Shown: in pieces, positions 6,590 through 14,155 of the stretch
Layout of the letters: the number at the start of each line of letters is the position of its first letter
Position numbering within the stretch: position 1 is the stretch's first letter
IMG/VR virus record: IMGVR_UViG_3300013233_000361
Span: 1 to 49,281 of that record
From: a virus
Direction: 5' to 3' (one strand)
Length of the DNA stretch: 49,281 bases
Notes under the pieces: model-generated
What the model saw: the letters and a program-made list of their open reading frames with translations, nothing else
Told to the model about the DNA's origin: nothing
Databases searched by the model: none
Translations under genes and position numbers: made by a program

Positions 6590-7287
6590 GTCAGATCGCA
6601 CTGGGAACGTCGGCGGACGGGCCGCGCGCCTCGAGCCTGGCCGCGCGCCTAGACGCAATGCTCGCAGCGCTCTTCTTACCTCAGCGCACGACAGCTGGAA
6701 ACGTGGCGCGCTCGGGAGACGTAGCGCGCTATTCTGAGGACGACTTGACGTTATTCTGCGCGAGGTATCTTGGACAATCCGTATCGCCGAAGGCTCTCGT
6801 CTCGGTGCGCAAAGGGAACATACCGTCGGCAAACGTGGGAGTTTTGCTTCGTCGCTGTCTTGACCGATTCGAGGCGGGCCTCGACGTCGAGCTCCTCGTC
6901 CGACGGGACAGGTTTCGCCAACAGGGGTGGACGGCGATTCGCTTCTTCGAGCGCTTTGGATTTGCACCGAACGGGAATCCGAGCATCGTCGATTTCCTCG
7001 AGAAGCTAGCTGTGCGGCTTGTAGGCGTCGACGTGGCAGTCTTGGACGAAGCGGCGGCGCTCGAGGGACGAAGGCGGGAGACGGGCTCTCAGGAGCTTCT
7101 AAGGGGTGATTATCCTGAGCTCCGGGAACGGCTCGAGCGCTTCGGCGGCGAATTGCCTGTCGAGCTCCGCCCCTATGTTCTCGAGGACGGTCGGTTTACC
7201 TTCGGCGAAGACGCCCAGGGGAGCGAGATAGCTCGTCGGGTCCTTCGAGCTGCTTTCGAGGCTAGGCTGTGCCGTTTCGAGAGCTGA
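6586..7287 (+). CDS. Hypothetical protein, accessory operon
   Basis: 233 aa (MSQIALGTSADGPRASSL), starting inside the preceding stop (ATGA). Residues 45-90 (YSEDDLTLFCARYLGQSVSPKALVSVRKGNIPSANVGVLLRRCL) are reminiscent of an HTH-type or repressor-like segment, but I cannot assign it confidently. The rest is Leu/Arg/Glu-rich helical. No catalytic motif or membrane segment is visible. The next gene overlaps its last 19 bases. Confidence 0.6.
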   Translation: MSQIALGTSADGPRASSLAARLDAMLAALFLPQRTTAGNVARSGDVARYSEDDLTLFCARYLGQSVSPKALVSVRKGNIPSANVGVLLRRCLDRFEAGLDVELLVRRDRFRQQGWTAIRFFERFGFAPNGNPSIVDFLEKLAVRLVGVDVAVLDEAAALEGRRRETGSQELLRGDYPELRERLERFGGELPVELRPYVLEDGRFTFGEDAQGSEIARRVLRAAFEARLCRFES

Positions 7288-7487
7288 TTGTCGTGGAATG
7301 CGCTAACTGCGGTCATGAGTTCGGGAGCGATCGAAACTTCCTCAAAATGCCGATCCTCTTCAAAAATTACAGATTCGCCGCAAGGGCGGTGACGGCGGCC
7401 GGATGGTATGTCGTGGCTCACTTCGAACTGTGTACGCGGTGTCATGACTTCGCGCTCGAGTGGATAGCCCAGGAGGCGGGACGATGA
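7269..7487 (+). CDS. Small zinc-ribbon-like protein
   Basis: 72 aa, start GTG 7269 (MPFRELIVVECANC), overlapping the preceding gene. Another GTG, ten codons in, is also possible. Two Cys pairs, CANC (near the N-terminus) and CTRC, about 40 residues apart form a classic four-Cys zinc site. FGSDRNFLKMP and AGWYVVAHF lie between them. The stop overlaps the next ATG (ATGA). Function unknown. Confidence 0.65.
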   Translation: MPFRELIVVECANCGHEFGSDRNFLKMPILFKNYRFAARAVTAAGWYVVAHFELCTRCHDFALEWIAQEAGR

Positions 7488-7618
7488 GACGACAACCCAC
7501 GCCGAGAGGCTACTACCTACACGCAGCCGTGTTCTTGCTCGGCGCGGTGACTCTCGCGGGCTATCCGGTCGCGGTGGCCGCAGCGTGGCTTCTGGGAGCT
7601 CGTGAGCGAGAAGAATAA
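7484..7618 (+). CDS. Small single-pass membrane protein
   Basis: 44 aa (MRRQPTPRGYYLHAAVFLL), ATGA-coupled to the preceding gene. Basic N-terminal residues are followed by one hydrophobic segment (about residues 13-38, AAVFLLGAVTLAGYPVAVAAAW) and a charged end (GARERE-E). It is predicted to sit in the inner membrane with the N-terminus inside. Function unknown. Confidence 0.55.
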   Translation: MRRQPTPRGYYLHAAVFLLGAVTLAGYPVAVAAAWLLGAREREE

Positions 7619-7650
7619 CCCATGCAGGCAACGCTTGTGACTACAACAGC

Positions 7651-8268
7651 ATGGAAAGCGCTAAAATGATCGAGAATGCAACCAAGGAAGACGTCCTCGA
7701 GGCGACGAACACGCTAAGACCTCCGGAGCACAGTCTGTTCGGCGATCGCGACGTCCGAACGGTCTTGATGGATCCTCCGTGGCTAGAACGAGGAGGCGGC
7801 AAAAGCAAGCGCGGTGCCGATCGGCACTACCCATTGCTGCCGACGCCGCAGATCCCAGGTGTCGTGCGCTCCTGTGACCACTGGGATCGCCTCTGCGACA
7901 CGGCTCATTGCTACATGTGGGTTACGAACAACTTCCTCGAGGACGGGCTCTGGTTGATGCGTGAGCTCGGATTCAGGTACATCACGAACCTGGTCTGGAC
8001 GAAGGACAAGATGGGCCTAGGGCAATACTTTCGCGGGCAGCATGAGCTACTTCTCTTCGGGGTACGCGGCGAGACGATCCTCACGGACGGCACGTGGTCT
8101 ACTTGGCTCGGCCGCGGCGAGCTCAAGCGGACTCGGCACAGCGAGAAGCCGCTCGCCGCCTACACGATGATCGAAGCAGCGTCGCCGGGGAAATGGCTTG
8201 AAATCTTCGCCCGAGAACCTCGGGATGGTTGGCTCTGTTGGGGCAATGAGATCGAGGCGTCGAAATGA
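7651..8268 (+). CDS. MT-A70 family DNA adenine methyltransferase
   Basis: 205 aa (MESAKMIENATKED). ATG 7666 is an equally possible start because no strong ribosome site marks either. DPPW, the catalytic motif of the MT-A70 N6-adenine methyltransferases, is at residues 41-44 (TVLMDPPWLERGGG). The later strands (CYMWVTNNFLEDGLWLMRELGFRYITNLVWTK) and the end of the fold (KPLAAYTMIEAASPGKWLEIFARE) match the family layout. It would transfer methyl groups from SAM to adenine N6, probably in phage DNA as protection from host restriction. No restriction endonuclease partner is nearby. It is coupled (ATGA) to the following zinc protein. Confidence 0.85.
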   Translation: MESAKMIENATKEDVLEATNTLRPPEHSLFGDRDVRTVLMDPPWLERGGGKSKRGADRHYPLLPTPQIPGVVRSCDHWDRLCDTAHCYMWVTNNFLEDGLWLMRELGFRYITNLVWTKDKMGLGQYFRGQHELLLFGVRGETILTDGTWSTWLGRGELKRTRHSEKPLAAYTMIEAASPGKWLEIFAREPRDGWLCWGNEIEASK

Positions 8269-8639
8269 CCGAAGCTCTACAAGCCAAACTTCGCGACGAG
8301 CTATTAGGCGGAACCATACGGGGCGGAGTTGCAGTAGGCGACGGCGATCCTCCGCAATTCTGCGAATGGTCGCGCGTGCGAGCTCGCAAGACTCACCGCT
8401 GCTTTGAGTGTCTCGAACCGATCGAGCCTGGGGAGAGCTACCACGTTCTATCGGGACGGTGGCATGACGGAGGGTTTCAGCGGTTCAAATATTGCGGCGC
8501 ATGCAAGCGATGGGCGGACGGCGCCTTCTTCGTCTTGAAGCTCGAGCTCTATCCTCTTGGATTGCTCGACGAGGCGATCGCCGAACTAACACGCCATTCA
8601 GACGGATGGCATTACGTCGAGCCCAGGCCGCGGCTGTGA
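8265..8639 (+). CDS. Zinc-binding small protein downstream of methyltransferase
   Basis: 124 aa (MTEALQAKLRDELLGG), starting in the methyltransferase stop (ATGA). Residues 45-80 hold CFECLEPIEPGESY and CGACKRW, two CxxC knuckles that form a treble-clef-like zinc ribbon, often found in small phage proteins of unknown role. The C-terminus is helical (LLDEAIAELTRH). Coupling with the methyltransferase suggests co-production, not necessarily joint function. Confidence 0.7.
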   Translation: MTEALQAKLRDELLGGTIRGGVAVGDGDPPQFCEWSRVRARKTHRCFECLEPIEPGESYHVLSGRWHDGGFQRFKYCGACKRWADGAFFVLKLELYPLGLLDEAIAELTRHSDGWHYVEPRPRL

Positions 8640-8863
8640 ACCCGATCGACCTAGGCCCGTGGGAGATCCAGGAGATCGAGCGGCTTGTGTCCTCGTCGGT
8701 ATGCCGCTGTGGTCGGCATACTGGAATCTGGCGCGAGGTCCGGTCTGGAGAATATCGCGAGCGAGGATGGTGCAAGGTCCCATCGCTGGACAAATTAATA
8801 CAAGACCGCGACCACCTCCGTGCTGAGTTCGAGCTACGCCGACAGGAGCTCAGATGCGTGTGA
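8636..8863 (+). CDS. Small Cys-containing protein
   Basis: 75 aa from GTG 8636 (MNPIDLGPWEIQEIERL), chosen because it overlaps the preceding TGA (GTGA); upstream in-frame sequence is shadow. It has a CRCGRH motif near residue 23 and a C-terminal charged helix (SLDKLIQDRDHLRAEFELRR). Function unknown. The next gene starts ten bases before its end. Confidence 0.6.
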   Translation: MNPIDLGPWEIQEIERLVSSSVCRCGRHTGIWREVRSGEYRERGWCKVPSLDKLIQDRDHLRAEFELRRQELRCV

Positions 8864-9078
8864 AGGTGAACGTCGAGGAACTCGACGAGCGACGCTATCC
8901 GACGCCGTATGAACAGCAACTTTACGCTGTGCAGCCCGCCGAGGTCGCGACCGTGCCGCCAGCCTACTTGGATGCGTTGGAGGCACTTGAGGACCTCACG
9001 TGGCGATATCTCGCCGGCGCTGCGGTGACTCAGAGCGAGGTGATCGCGAAGCTCCACGCAATCAGGATGTCTCGATGA
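8854..9078 (+). CDS. Hypothetical protein
   Basis: 74 aa (MRVKVNVEELDERRYP). A short beta-like start is followed by a helical C-terminal half (YLDALEALEDLTWRYLAG). It overlaps the previous gene and is ATGA-coupled to the next. No motif is recognised. Confidence 0.6.
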   Translation: MRVKVNVEELDERRYPTPYEQQLYAVQPAEVATVPPAYLDALEALEDLTWRYLAGAAVTQSEVIAKLHAIRMSR

Positions 9079-9170
9079 GCAGCTCGTCCAGCGACACTGA
9101 GACCCTCCGGGCTGGCCCCGCTGTCGACGAGTTCGTCGAGCTCTTCGACGAAGGGCTGGTGTCCGATTGA
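9075..9170 (+). CDS. Very small acidic protein
   Basis: 31 aa (MSSSSSDTETLRAG), ATGA-coupled to the previous gene and ending three bases before the next start. Its acidic C-terminus is FVELFDEGLVSD. Supported only by tight packing in the operon. Confidence 0.4.
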   Translation: MSSSSSDTETLRAGPAVDEFVELFDEGLVSD

Positions 9171-9173
9171 GCC

Positions 9174-9362
9174 GTGAGCATTCTAGAGCTTCACGCAGCG
9201 CTCTTTCTCGTCTTTCTCGCTTGTGTTCTAGCCTGGGAGAGGCTCGAGCTTACCGTCGATCGTGAGCTCGCTAGGCGCTATGTCGCAGAGCTTCGCCGTC
9301 ATCATTCGGACGAGTTTCGTCGGCCCAGGCGTTGGATTGACGCGAGCTCGAGCTCCGACTAG
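9174..9362 (+). CDS. Small membrane-anchored protein
   Basis: 62 aa from GTG 9174 (MSILELHAALFLVFLACVLAW). One N-terminal transmembrane helix (residues 5-21) is followed by a charged soluble tail rich in Arg and Glu (ELARRYVAELRRHH). Probably an inner-membrane protein. It directly precedes the membrane-anchored HExxH gene, so it may be a partner. No family is recognised. Confidence 0.55.
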   Translation: MSILELHAALFLVFLACVLAWERLELTVDRELARRYVAELRRHHSDEFRRPRRWIDASSSSD

Positions 9363-9373
9363 CCTCCGACGCT

Positions 9374-9970
9374 ATGCGTTATCCAAGCCCAGAAGACGAG
9401 CTCCCTACGCTCGATAGCTATGCCAAGCCGCACCGGCGAGGCTTAATTCAGACGGTCGTCGCCTTCGTCGTCTGGTGTGCGTCGAAGCTGTGGCTTGCGC
9501 CACGAACCTGGGCGAAGAGCTACCTCGAGGATTACTATACGACTCTCGCGAACGGCCGCGGCGGATTCGATGTTCTCCGACCGCTCGGCTCGAACTCTGT
9601 CTCCGCGTCGCTGTGGCTTCATGAAGGCGTGCACGGCTGGCAAGCCTTTCACGCTGTGTGCGGGCCGGATTGGTGGGCGAAGACGATTCACTCGCTCGAC
9701 TACCTCCTCCGGCCTCGACGCGGGAGGCTTCGACGTATCGAGGCGCAAGCATATGCGGCGGAGGTCCTCGCTGGCTTTCGCACGATAGCCCAGGCGTCGA
9801 AGAACCTAGTCGGCCGGACGTACTACCCGGAGCCGTGGTATACACCGACGCTCGAGGAGGGACGCGAGGCAATTGAAGAAGCGCTAGAAGGCTGGAAGGT
9901 CGCGGGCTTCGATCGAGACTCGATTCGCAAGCTGGGCGATATCGCCATCGGCGAAGTCTACAAGAACTGA
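9374..9970 (+). CDS. Membrane-anchored HExxH metallopeptidase-like protein
   Basis: 198 aa (MRYPSPEDELPTLDS). A hydrophobic segment at residues 24-41 (LIQTVVAFVVWCASKLWL) could anchor it in the membrane. LHEGVHGWQ gives H83-E84-x-x-H87, the zinc-binding and catalytic motif of metallopeptidases. A downstream E-A-Q-A-Y-A-A-E (E123-E130) supplies a plausible third zinc ligand, making it gluzincin-like. It is the last gene of the accessory operon, directly before a terminator. Candidate roles are processing a host envelope protein or superinfection exclusion, but the substrate is unknown. Zinc binding is inferred from motifs. Confidence 0.65.
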   Translation: MRYPSPEDELPTLDSYAKPHRRGLIQTVVAFVVWCASKLWLAPRTWAKSYLEDYYTTLANGRGGFDVLRPLGSNSVSASLWLHEGVHGWQAFHAVCGPDWWAKTIHSLDYLLRPRRGRLRRIEAQAYAAEVLAGFRTIAQASKNLVGRTYYPEPWYTPTLEEGREAIEEALEGWKVAGFDRDSIRKLGDIAIGEVYKN

Positions 9971-9999
9971 AAACGGCTCCCCGTGAAGGGAGCCGTTTT
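9970..9999. terminator. Bidirectional intrinsic terminator
   Basis: AAAACGGCTCCC, loop CGTGAA, then GGGAGCCGTTTT: a perfect 12-bp stem with T4 on the plus side and A4 at the start, so it can stop transcription in both directions. It begins on the last base of the HExxH gene stop and closes the accessory operon. Confidence 0.85.
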
Positions 10000-10098
10000 C
10001 GCCGGCCGTCGAGGGTCAATCTCAGGATCCGGAGAACTGGGCTCACAGTACGAGAGCAGGATCGACTAGTCAAGCGCCGTTGGCGGTGTTATTTCTGC

Positions 10099-10311
10099 GT
10101 GCGCAACGCATGCTGGTTGCTGCGTGCTGTTTCTCCTCTGGTTCGAGAGGAAGTTTTGAAGACAGATCAGCTAGCTGCGAGGACCTATCTCGCAAAGAAG
10201 GCGAGGCAGGCTCGAGAACGCCTCGAGGCAATTGCGGCCGCTGTAGGCGTTATCGCTATCGTCTTCGTCGTAGTGATCGTGGTTTGGACGGCATTTCAGG
10301 GGCGGCTGTGA
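10099..10311 (+). CDS. Small membrane protein
   Basis: Up to 70 aa. The likely start is TTG 10156 (LKTDQLAARTYL, 51 aa) because GAGAGGAAG lies just before it; ATG 10099 gives a longer form. A basic helix (LAKKARQARERLEA) precedes one strong transmembrane helix (AAAVGVIAIVFVVVIVVW). It is the first gene after the terminator and ahead of the packaging genes. It might be a holin-like or accessory membrane protein. Function unknown. Confidence 0.5.
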   Translation: MRNACWLLRAVSPLVREEVLKTDQLAARTYLAKKARQARERLEAIAAAVGVIAIVFVVVIVVWTAFQGRL

Positions 10312-10363
10312 GCGACAAGATTCCGCGCCGTTGAAGAGCGGATAGCCGCCCAGAGTCTCCGTT

Positions 10364-10468
10364 GTGATATACTTCGGCGGCGAGCTCGAGAAGTTCCGCG
10401 AGGCGTTCCTCCCCCTGGGGCGCGTACTGATACCAGAAGACGAAAGCACGACGAGGGTTAGTCAATGA
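10364..10468 (+). CDS. Possible 34-aa protein
   Basis: GTG start (MIYFGGELEKFREAF) and a stop that overlaps the next ATG (ATGA, 10465-10468). Sequence such as LPLGRVLIPEDESTTRVSQ looks protein-like, and the frame keeps the operon contiguous. The start lacks a good ribosome site, and an antisense frame covers the same bases, so support is modest. Confidence 0.35.
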   Translation: MIYFGGELEKFREAFLPLGRVLIPEDESTTRVSQ

Positions 10469-10665
10469 AAGCATGGTATCATGGAGTGATGACGCCAGAC
10501 GGCGTCTGGCTTGTGGGAAGCAGTGGCGAAAAGGACGACGCCAAGCTTGTGCGCGTCGCTACGGCAGACGCTACGCAAATGGCCGTTGAAGGAGTGTACC
10601 CGGTGACGGTCGTCGTGTTGCCTGCACTTCCGGACAACGAGATCTTAGCATGGCCAGGAAGATGA
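10465..10665 (+). CDS. Hypothetical protein upstream of terminase
   Basis: 66 aa (MKAWYHGVMTPDGVWLVG). Short beta-strand-like sequence (VWLVGSSGEKDDAKLVRVATAD; VYPVTVVVLPALPD). It overlaps the start of the small terminase gene by 16 bases. No family is recognised. Its place next to packaging genes is the only functional hint. Confidence 0.6.
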   Translation: MKAWYHGVMTPDGVWLVGSSGEKDDAKLVRVATADATQMAVEGVYPVTVVVLPALPDNEILAWPGR

Positions 10666-11231
10666 TCGAGAACACAAGCGAGGAGCTCGAGGTTCGGATC
10701 TGGGAGCGACAGCCAGAAGAGACGGATCGCGCATGGTCTGCGTTTGAGATCTTTAGAGGCATGCCTTCGCAGGGGCGGGCGCTAACGCGATCATACGTCC
10801 TCTATCGGCGCATGCGAGATCCTGATTATGGCAGGGGTAAGAAACCACTGCGAACCGTTCCAGGCTCATTCAGGGGCTGGTACAACACGCATGACTGGAG
10901 GGCTCGCGCAACGGCTTGGGATCGTCACAAAGACGAAGCGTTTCTTCTGGCAGACGAATGCGACCACGTCGACAAGCTCCGCGACTTTCGCTCGAGGCTT
11001 CAAAAATATTCGGAGCTCTCGACTCGCAACGGGATCAAATGCATGCGTGTCGTGAAGCGATCTCTCGAGTCTCTTGAGTCAGATGGCGGCGTCGTCCCTC
11101 CCAGTCTTCTCCCGAAGTACATTCAGGCAACGGCGCGACTCTTTGAATCGGCGTCCGCCCAGGAAGCTCAGGCGCTCGCAGTCGACGCTATCCTCGAGGC
11201 GGTAGGTGATGCGCCGGCAGAAATACACTGA
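10650..11231 (+). CDS. Terminase small subunit-like DNA-packaging protein
   Basis: 193 aa (MARKMIENTSEELEV). The segment WERQPEETDRAWSAFEIFRGM with ALTRSYVLYRRM and WRARATAWDRHKDE is the pattern seen in many phage small terminases (Q-P-x-E-x-x-x-A-[WY]-x-A-F, then an HTH-like part and W-x-x-R-A-x-A-W-D). A C-terminal helix region probably mediates oligomerisation. It recognises the packaging start and recruits the large subunit, encoded immediately downstream with a 26-bp overlap. Call based on motif memory and context. Confidence 0.75.
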   Translation: MARKMIENTSEELEVRIWERQPEETDRAWSAFEIFRGMPSQGRALTRSYVLYRRMRDPDYGRGKKPLRTVPGSFRGWYNTHDWRARATAWDRHKDEAFLLADECDHVDKLRDFRSRLQKYSELSTRNGIKCMRVVKRSLESLESDGGVVPPSLLPKYIQATARLFESASAQEAQALAVDAILEAVGDAPAEIH

Positions 11232-12657
11232 TCGAGCTCTAGCTGCGAGCGCGCCTCTCGTTCAGAGCTTTGGCCGGAAACGACGCGAAGCGCTCTTCCC
11301 TACGGTCGAGGCGTTCACCAAATCACACCTCTCCGATTACAAACCACACAAGGCACAGGTCGAGCTCCGCGACGCAATGGCGGCCGCTCGCTTTGTCACA
11401 GTGATCGCGGGGAGGCGTAGTGGGAAGACATACGGCGGCGGTCGGGAGTTCCTTCTCGCTGTGGCTCGTGATTACGCTAGAGCTCGAGGGAAGGGCGAGA
11501 AGTGGTTCGCTCCGTCGAAGCTCACGAAGGAGGCGAAGCCGCTCCTCTGGTATTGGTGTGTAGCGCCGACTTATGCGCTGGGCGTCTATCAACGGAGAGA
11601 GATCTTCGAGGTCCTGGGCGGCCTAGACGGCCCGCTAGTCCTCAAGTGGTACGCGTCGAATAACTCACTCTGGTTACAGGGCGGGATTTTGATCGAGTTC
11701 AAAACGGCCGACAATCCGAACCGGCTCGTCGGCTCAGGGCTAAATGGAGCCTGGGTTGACGAGGGAGCTCGAGTGAAGGCGGAAGCCTGGGCGGATAATC
11801 TTCGGCCGGCGCTGTCGGATCGCCTAGGGTGGTGCCTTGTGACCTCGACGCCGCTCGGGAAGAACTGGCTCTACCGGGAGCTCTGGCGAAACGAGAGCGA
11901 GGACTACGCTCGCGTCCACTTCCGGACGGTCGACAACACGGCGCTTCCTCACCTCGTCGAGGAGGTCGCTCGAGCTCGAGTAGAGCTCCCGAAAGCGATG
12001 TTCCTGCGGAACTACGAAGCGAGCTTCGACGCCTTCGAGGGAAAGATTTTTGAGCACTTCCTAGACGACGCCACGCATATATGGAGCGGAACTCTTCCGC
12101 CGTTTACGCGGCGATTCGCCGGGATTGACTGGGGGCATAGCAATCCGGGGACACAAATCGAGATCGGACAGGCTCTCGGAGGGGAGCTCATTGTATATCG
12201 TGAAGATTACGTCCGGGAGCTCCCGATCGCGGCTGCGCCGAAGTCTCCGCGCGATGACTGTTGGATCAAGAGATTTCGCGCTGCACAAAGACGAGGCGTT
12301 TCGCATGCCTGGGCGGATCCGTCGGAACCCGCTCACATTTTGCAGTGCAGACAGAATGATATCGACGTTCGGCGGGCTAACAATGCGGTGAACCCTGGGA
12401 TCGATCTGCTTTCCACGCTTCTTATGCCAACGGGACGCGACGGGAAGCCGACGCTCATGATCCACGAGTCGTGTACCAATCTGCGCGAAGAGCTATCTTC
12501 CTATCGCTGGGGGGCTAACGGCAAGCCGGTAAAGGAGGATGACCACACCGTCGACGCGTTGCGCTATGGTGTGTATACCGAGGCAAAGCGGAACGGCCTC
12601 TTCGTTCTCGAGAAGCTCGTCGAAGCGTTCCCGTCGGCCTTTGACATGGCGGCGTGA
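11209..12657 (+). CDS. terL: Terminase large subunit (packaging ATPase-nuclease)
   Basis: 482 aa from ATG 11209; a GTG one codon earlier is also possible. The ATPase domain shows Walker A AGRRSGKT (K73, T74) and Walker B GAWVDEG (D184, catalytic E185), followed by the coupling motif VTSTP. The nuclease domain shows RRFAGIDWG (D307), a second acidic site near HAWADPSEP and the C-terminal DDHTVDALRYG, as in RNase H-fold terminase nucleases. It powers DNA translocation into the prohead at the portal, encoded next. Complete length for the family. Confidence 0.92.
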   Translation: MRRQKYTDRALAASAPLVQSFGRKRREALFPTVEAFTKSHLSDYKPHKAQVELRDAMAAARFVTVIAGRRSGKTYGGGREFLLAVARDYARARGKGEKWFAPSKLTKEAKPLLWYWCVAPTYALGVYQRREIFEVLGGLDGPLVLKWYASNNSLWLQGGILIEFKTADNPNRLVGSGLNGAWVDEGARVKAEAWADNLRPALSDRLGWCLVTSTPLGKNWLYRELWRNESEDYARVHFRTVDNTALPHLVEEVARARVELPKAMFLRNYEASFDAFEGKIFEHFLDDATHIWSGTLPPFTRRFAGIDWGHSNPGTQIEIGQALGGELIVYREDYVRELPIAAAPKSPRDDCWIKRFRAAQRRGVSHAWADPSEPAHILQCRQNDIDVRRANNAVNPGIDLLSTLLMPTGRDGKPTLMIHESCTNLREELSSYRWGANGKPVKEDDHTVDALRYGVYTEAKRNGLFVLEKLVEAFPSAFDMAA

Positions 12658-12658
12658 T

Positions 12659-14155
12659 ATGGTCGAATCAGACGGCGTTAGAAGCCTGCGGGAGGCGGTA
12701 CATATGGCGAAGATTCTTGGGTATACGCAGCGAGAGGCGCAGTTCAACACGGCCTCACGCTACTATTGGGGCCGGCAATACGACGATCTCGAGCCCTGGA
12801 CGACTTCAAATTGTCCGCTCCGGGACAAGGCTCCGTCTGTTCAGGTGGGACTGACGAAGAAGGCGGTCAACAAGGTGAATGCTCACTTGTTCGGCGAGGG
12901 TCACCAGCCACACTGGAAGATTGAGGACAGCCGCAACGCTGGAAAGACGTCTGAGGCTCTAGACGAGGCGCTACAGGACGTGTTCGAGCGTAGCGGCTTG
13001 AAGCGTCGCTATCTCGAGCTCGGTCGCCTGGGCACGCTTCACGGTACGGCCGCGATCGGCTTTCATCTTTTTGACGGGGGGCGTTTTGATACGGAGGTTC
13101 TGCAAGCTGGGACGTCGAAGCCTACGTTCGGGAGTGACGACCGAGTTCGTGCGATAGATCTTGGGCTCGACTTCGACGACCTTCTCGAGCTCGACGAGTT
13201 TTGGCGGACGTTCGAAGAGGACGAAGTCTCCGGCAATCGAGATCGCGAGATATGGCATAGGCGGACTTGGACGACGCAACAGACGATCGAATATCAACCG
13301 CTCGACGTGAGAGACGCCCAGGCTACAGGCGCTTCGAGGCTTGAGGATCTGCCGTGGGTAGAGGACGCAGAACAAACGCAGTCGCATGATCTGGGCTTCG
13401 TGCCTGCCGAATGGATTACGCCGATCCCAGTCGCTCATGATATCGACGGAGCTCCGATCGTCGACGCTAGCGAATTCAAGCTCGAGGACGAGATTAACTA
13501 CACGCTGTCGCAGACGGGCCGCGGGATTCGTTACAATCAAGAGCCGACGAAGGTGTTTACGAATGTCGACGCGAACGCCTCGGATCCGGTTCGCGTCGGA
13601 GCGGATAATACCCTCATGGTATCGGCCGATCCGGAGGCGGGTGGCAACGCTGGCGCTTCACTTCTCGAAATGACAGGGAACGGCGCTGTCGTCGCTATGG
13701 ACTATTCCAGAATGGTTCGAAATCTGTTCAATGAGATCGTTCAAGTCGTTGATCATGACCCGCAGCAATTCGCCGGAGCGCTCTCCGGAGTCGCGCTCGA
13801 GCGCCTCCTCTATCCGATGGTACTACGCGTCGAAAATCTTCGGCCTGAGTATGAGCATAAGCTAGGCAGGCTCCTCCGCAAGATGCTCGAAGCGGACAAG
13901 GTTACGGGCGCTGACAACATGGTTGTGTCTGCGCTGTGGCCTCCCGTCGTCTCGCCGACAGCTCAGGATCTCCAAATGTATACGACGGCGGTCGTCGAGC
14001 TCGAGAGTGTTGGGATCATCGATCAAAAGAAGGCGGTCGAAGTCTTGTCGCCGTTTCTGGATATTGAAGACGTCGACGCCTATCTCGCCGACCTCGTCAA
14101 GCGTGAGGTCGCCCAGGGTACGACGACCGGTAAGGCGCCAGCGAATCAACCGTAA
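12659..14155 (+). CDS. Portal protein
   Basis: 498 aa from ATG 12659 (MVESDGVRSLREAVH), two bases after the terminase stop; the longer in-frame reading overlaps terminase and is a shadow. Features include an N-terminal helix, an SPP1-type layout (YWGRQYDDLEPW; KVNAHLFGEGHQ) and a long C-terminal crown/helix region (RLLYPMVLRVENLRPEYEHKLGRLLRKML). It forms the dodecameric vertex through which DNA passes. The terminase-portal-Mu F order supports the call. The TAA overlaps the next ATG (TAATG). Confidence 0.85.
   Translation: MVESDGVRSLREAVHMAKILGYTQREAQFNTASRYYWGRQYDDLEPWTTSNCPLRDKAPSVQVGLTKKAVNKVNAHLFGEGHQPHWKIEDSRNAGKTSEALDEALQDVFERSGLKRRYLELGRLGTLHGTAAIGFHLFDGGRFDTEVLQAGTSKPTFGSDDRVRAIDLGLDFDDLLELDEFWRTFEEDEVSGNRDREIWHRRTWTTQQTIEYQPLDVRDAQATGASRLEDLPWVEDAEQTQSHDLGFVPAEWITPIPVAHDIDGAPIVDASEFKLEDEINYTLSQTGRGIRYNQEPTKVFTNVDANASDPVRVGADNTLMVSADPEAGGNAGASLLEMTGNGAVVAMDYSRMVRNLFNEIVQVVDHDPQQFAGALSGVALERLLYPMVLRVENLRPEYEHKLGRLLRKMLEADKVTGADNMVVSALWPPVVSPTAQDLQMYTTAVVELESVGIIDQKKAVEVLSPFLDIEDVDAYLADLVKREVAQGTTTGKAPANQP

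Noticed and set aside
10256-10474. 72-codon minus-strand frame before the terminase region
   Set aside because: Would overlap two rightward genes antisense and lacks a ribosome site. The rightward ATGA-linked 34-codon frame is preferred, though weakly.
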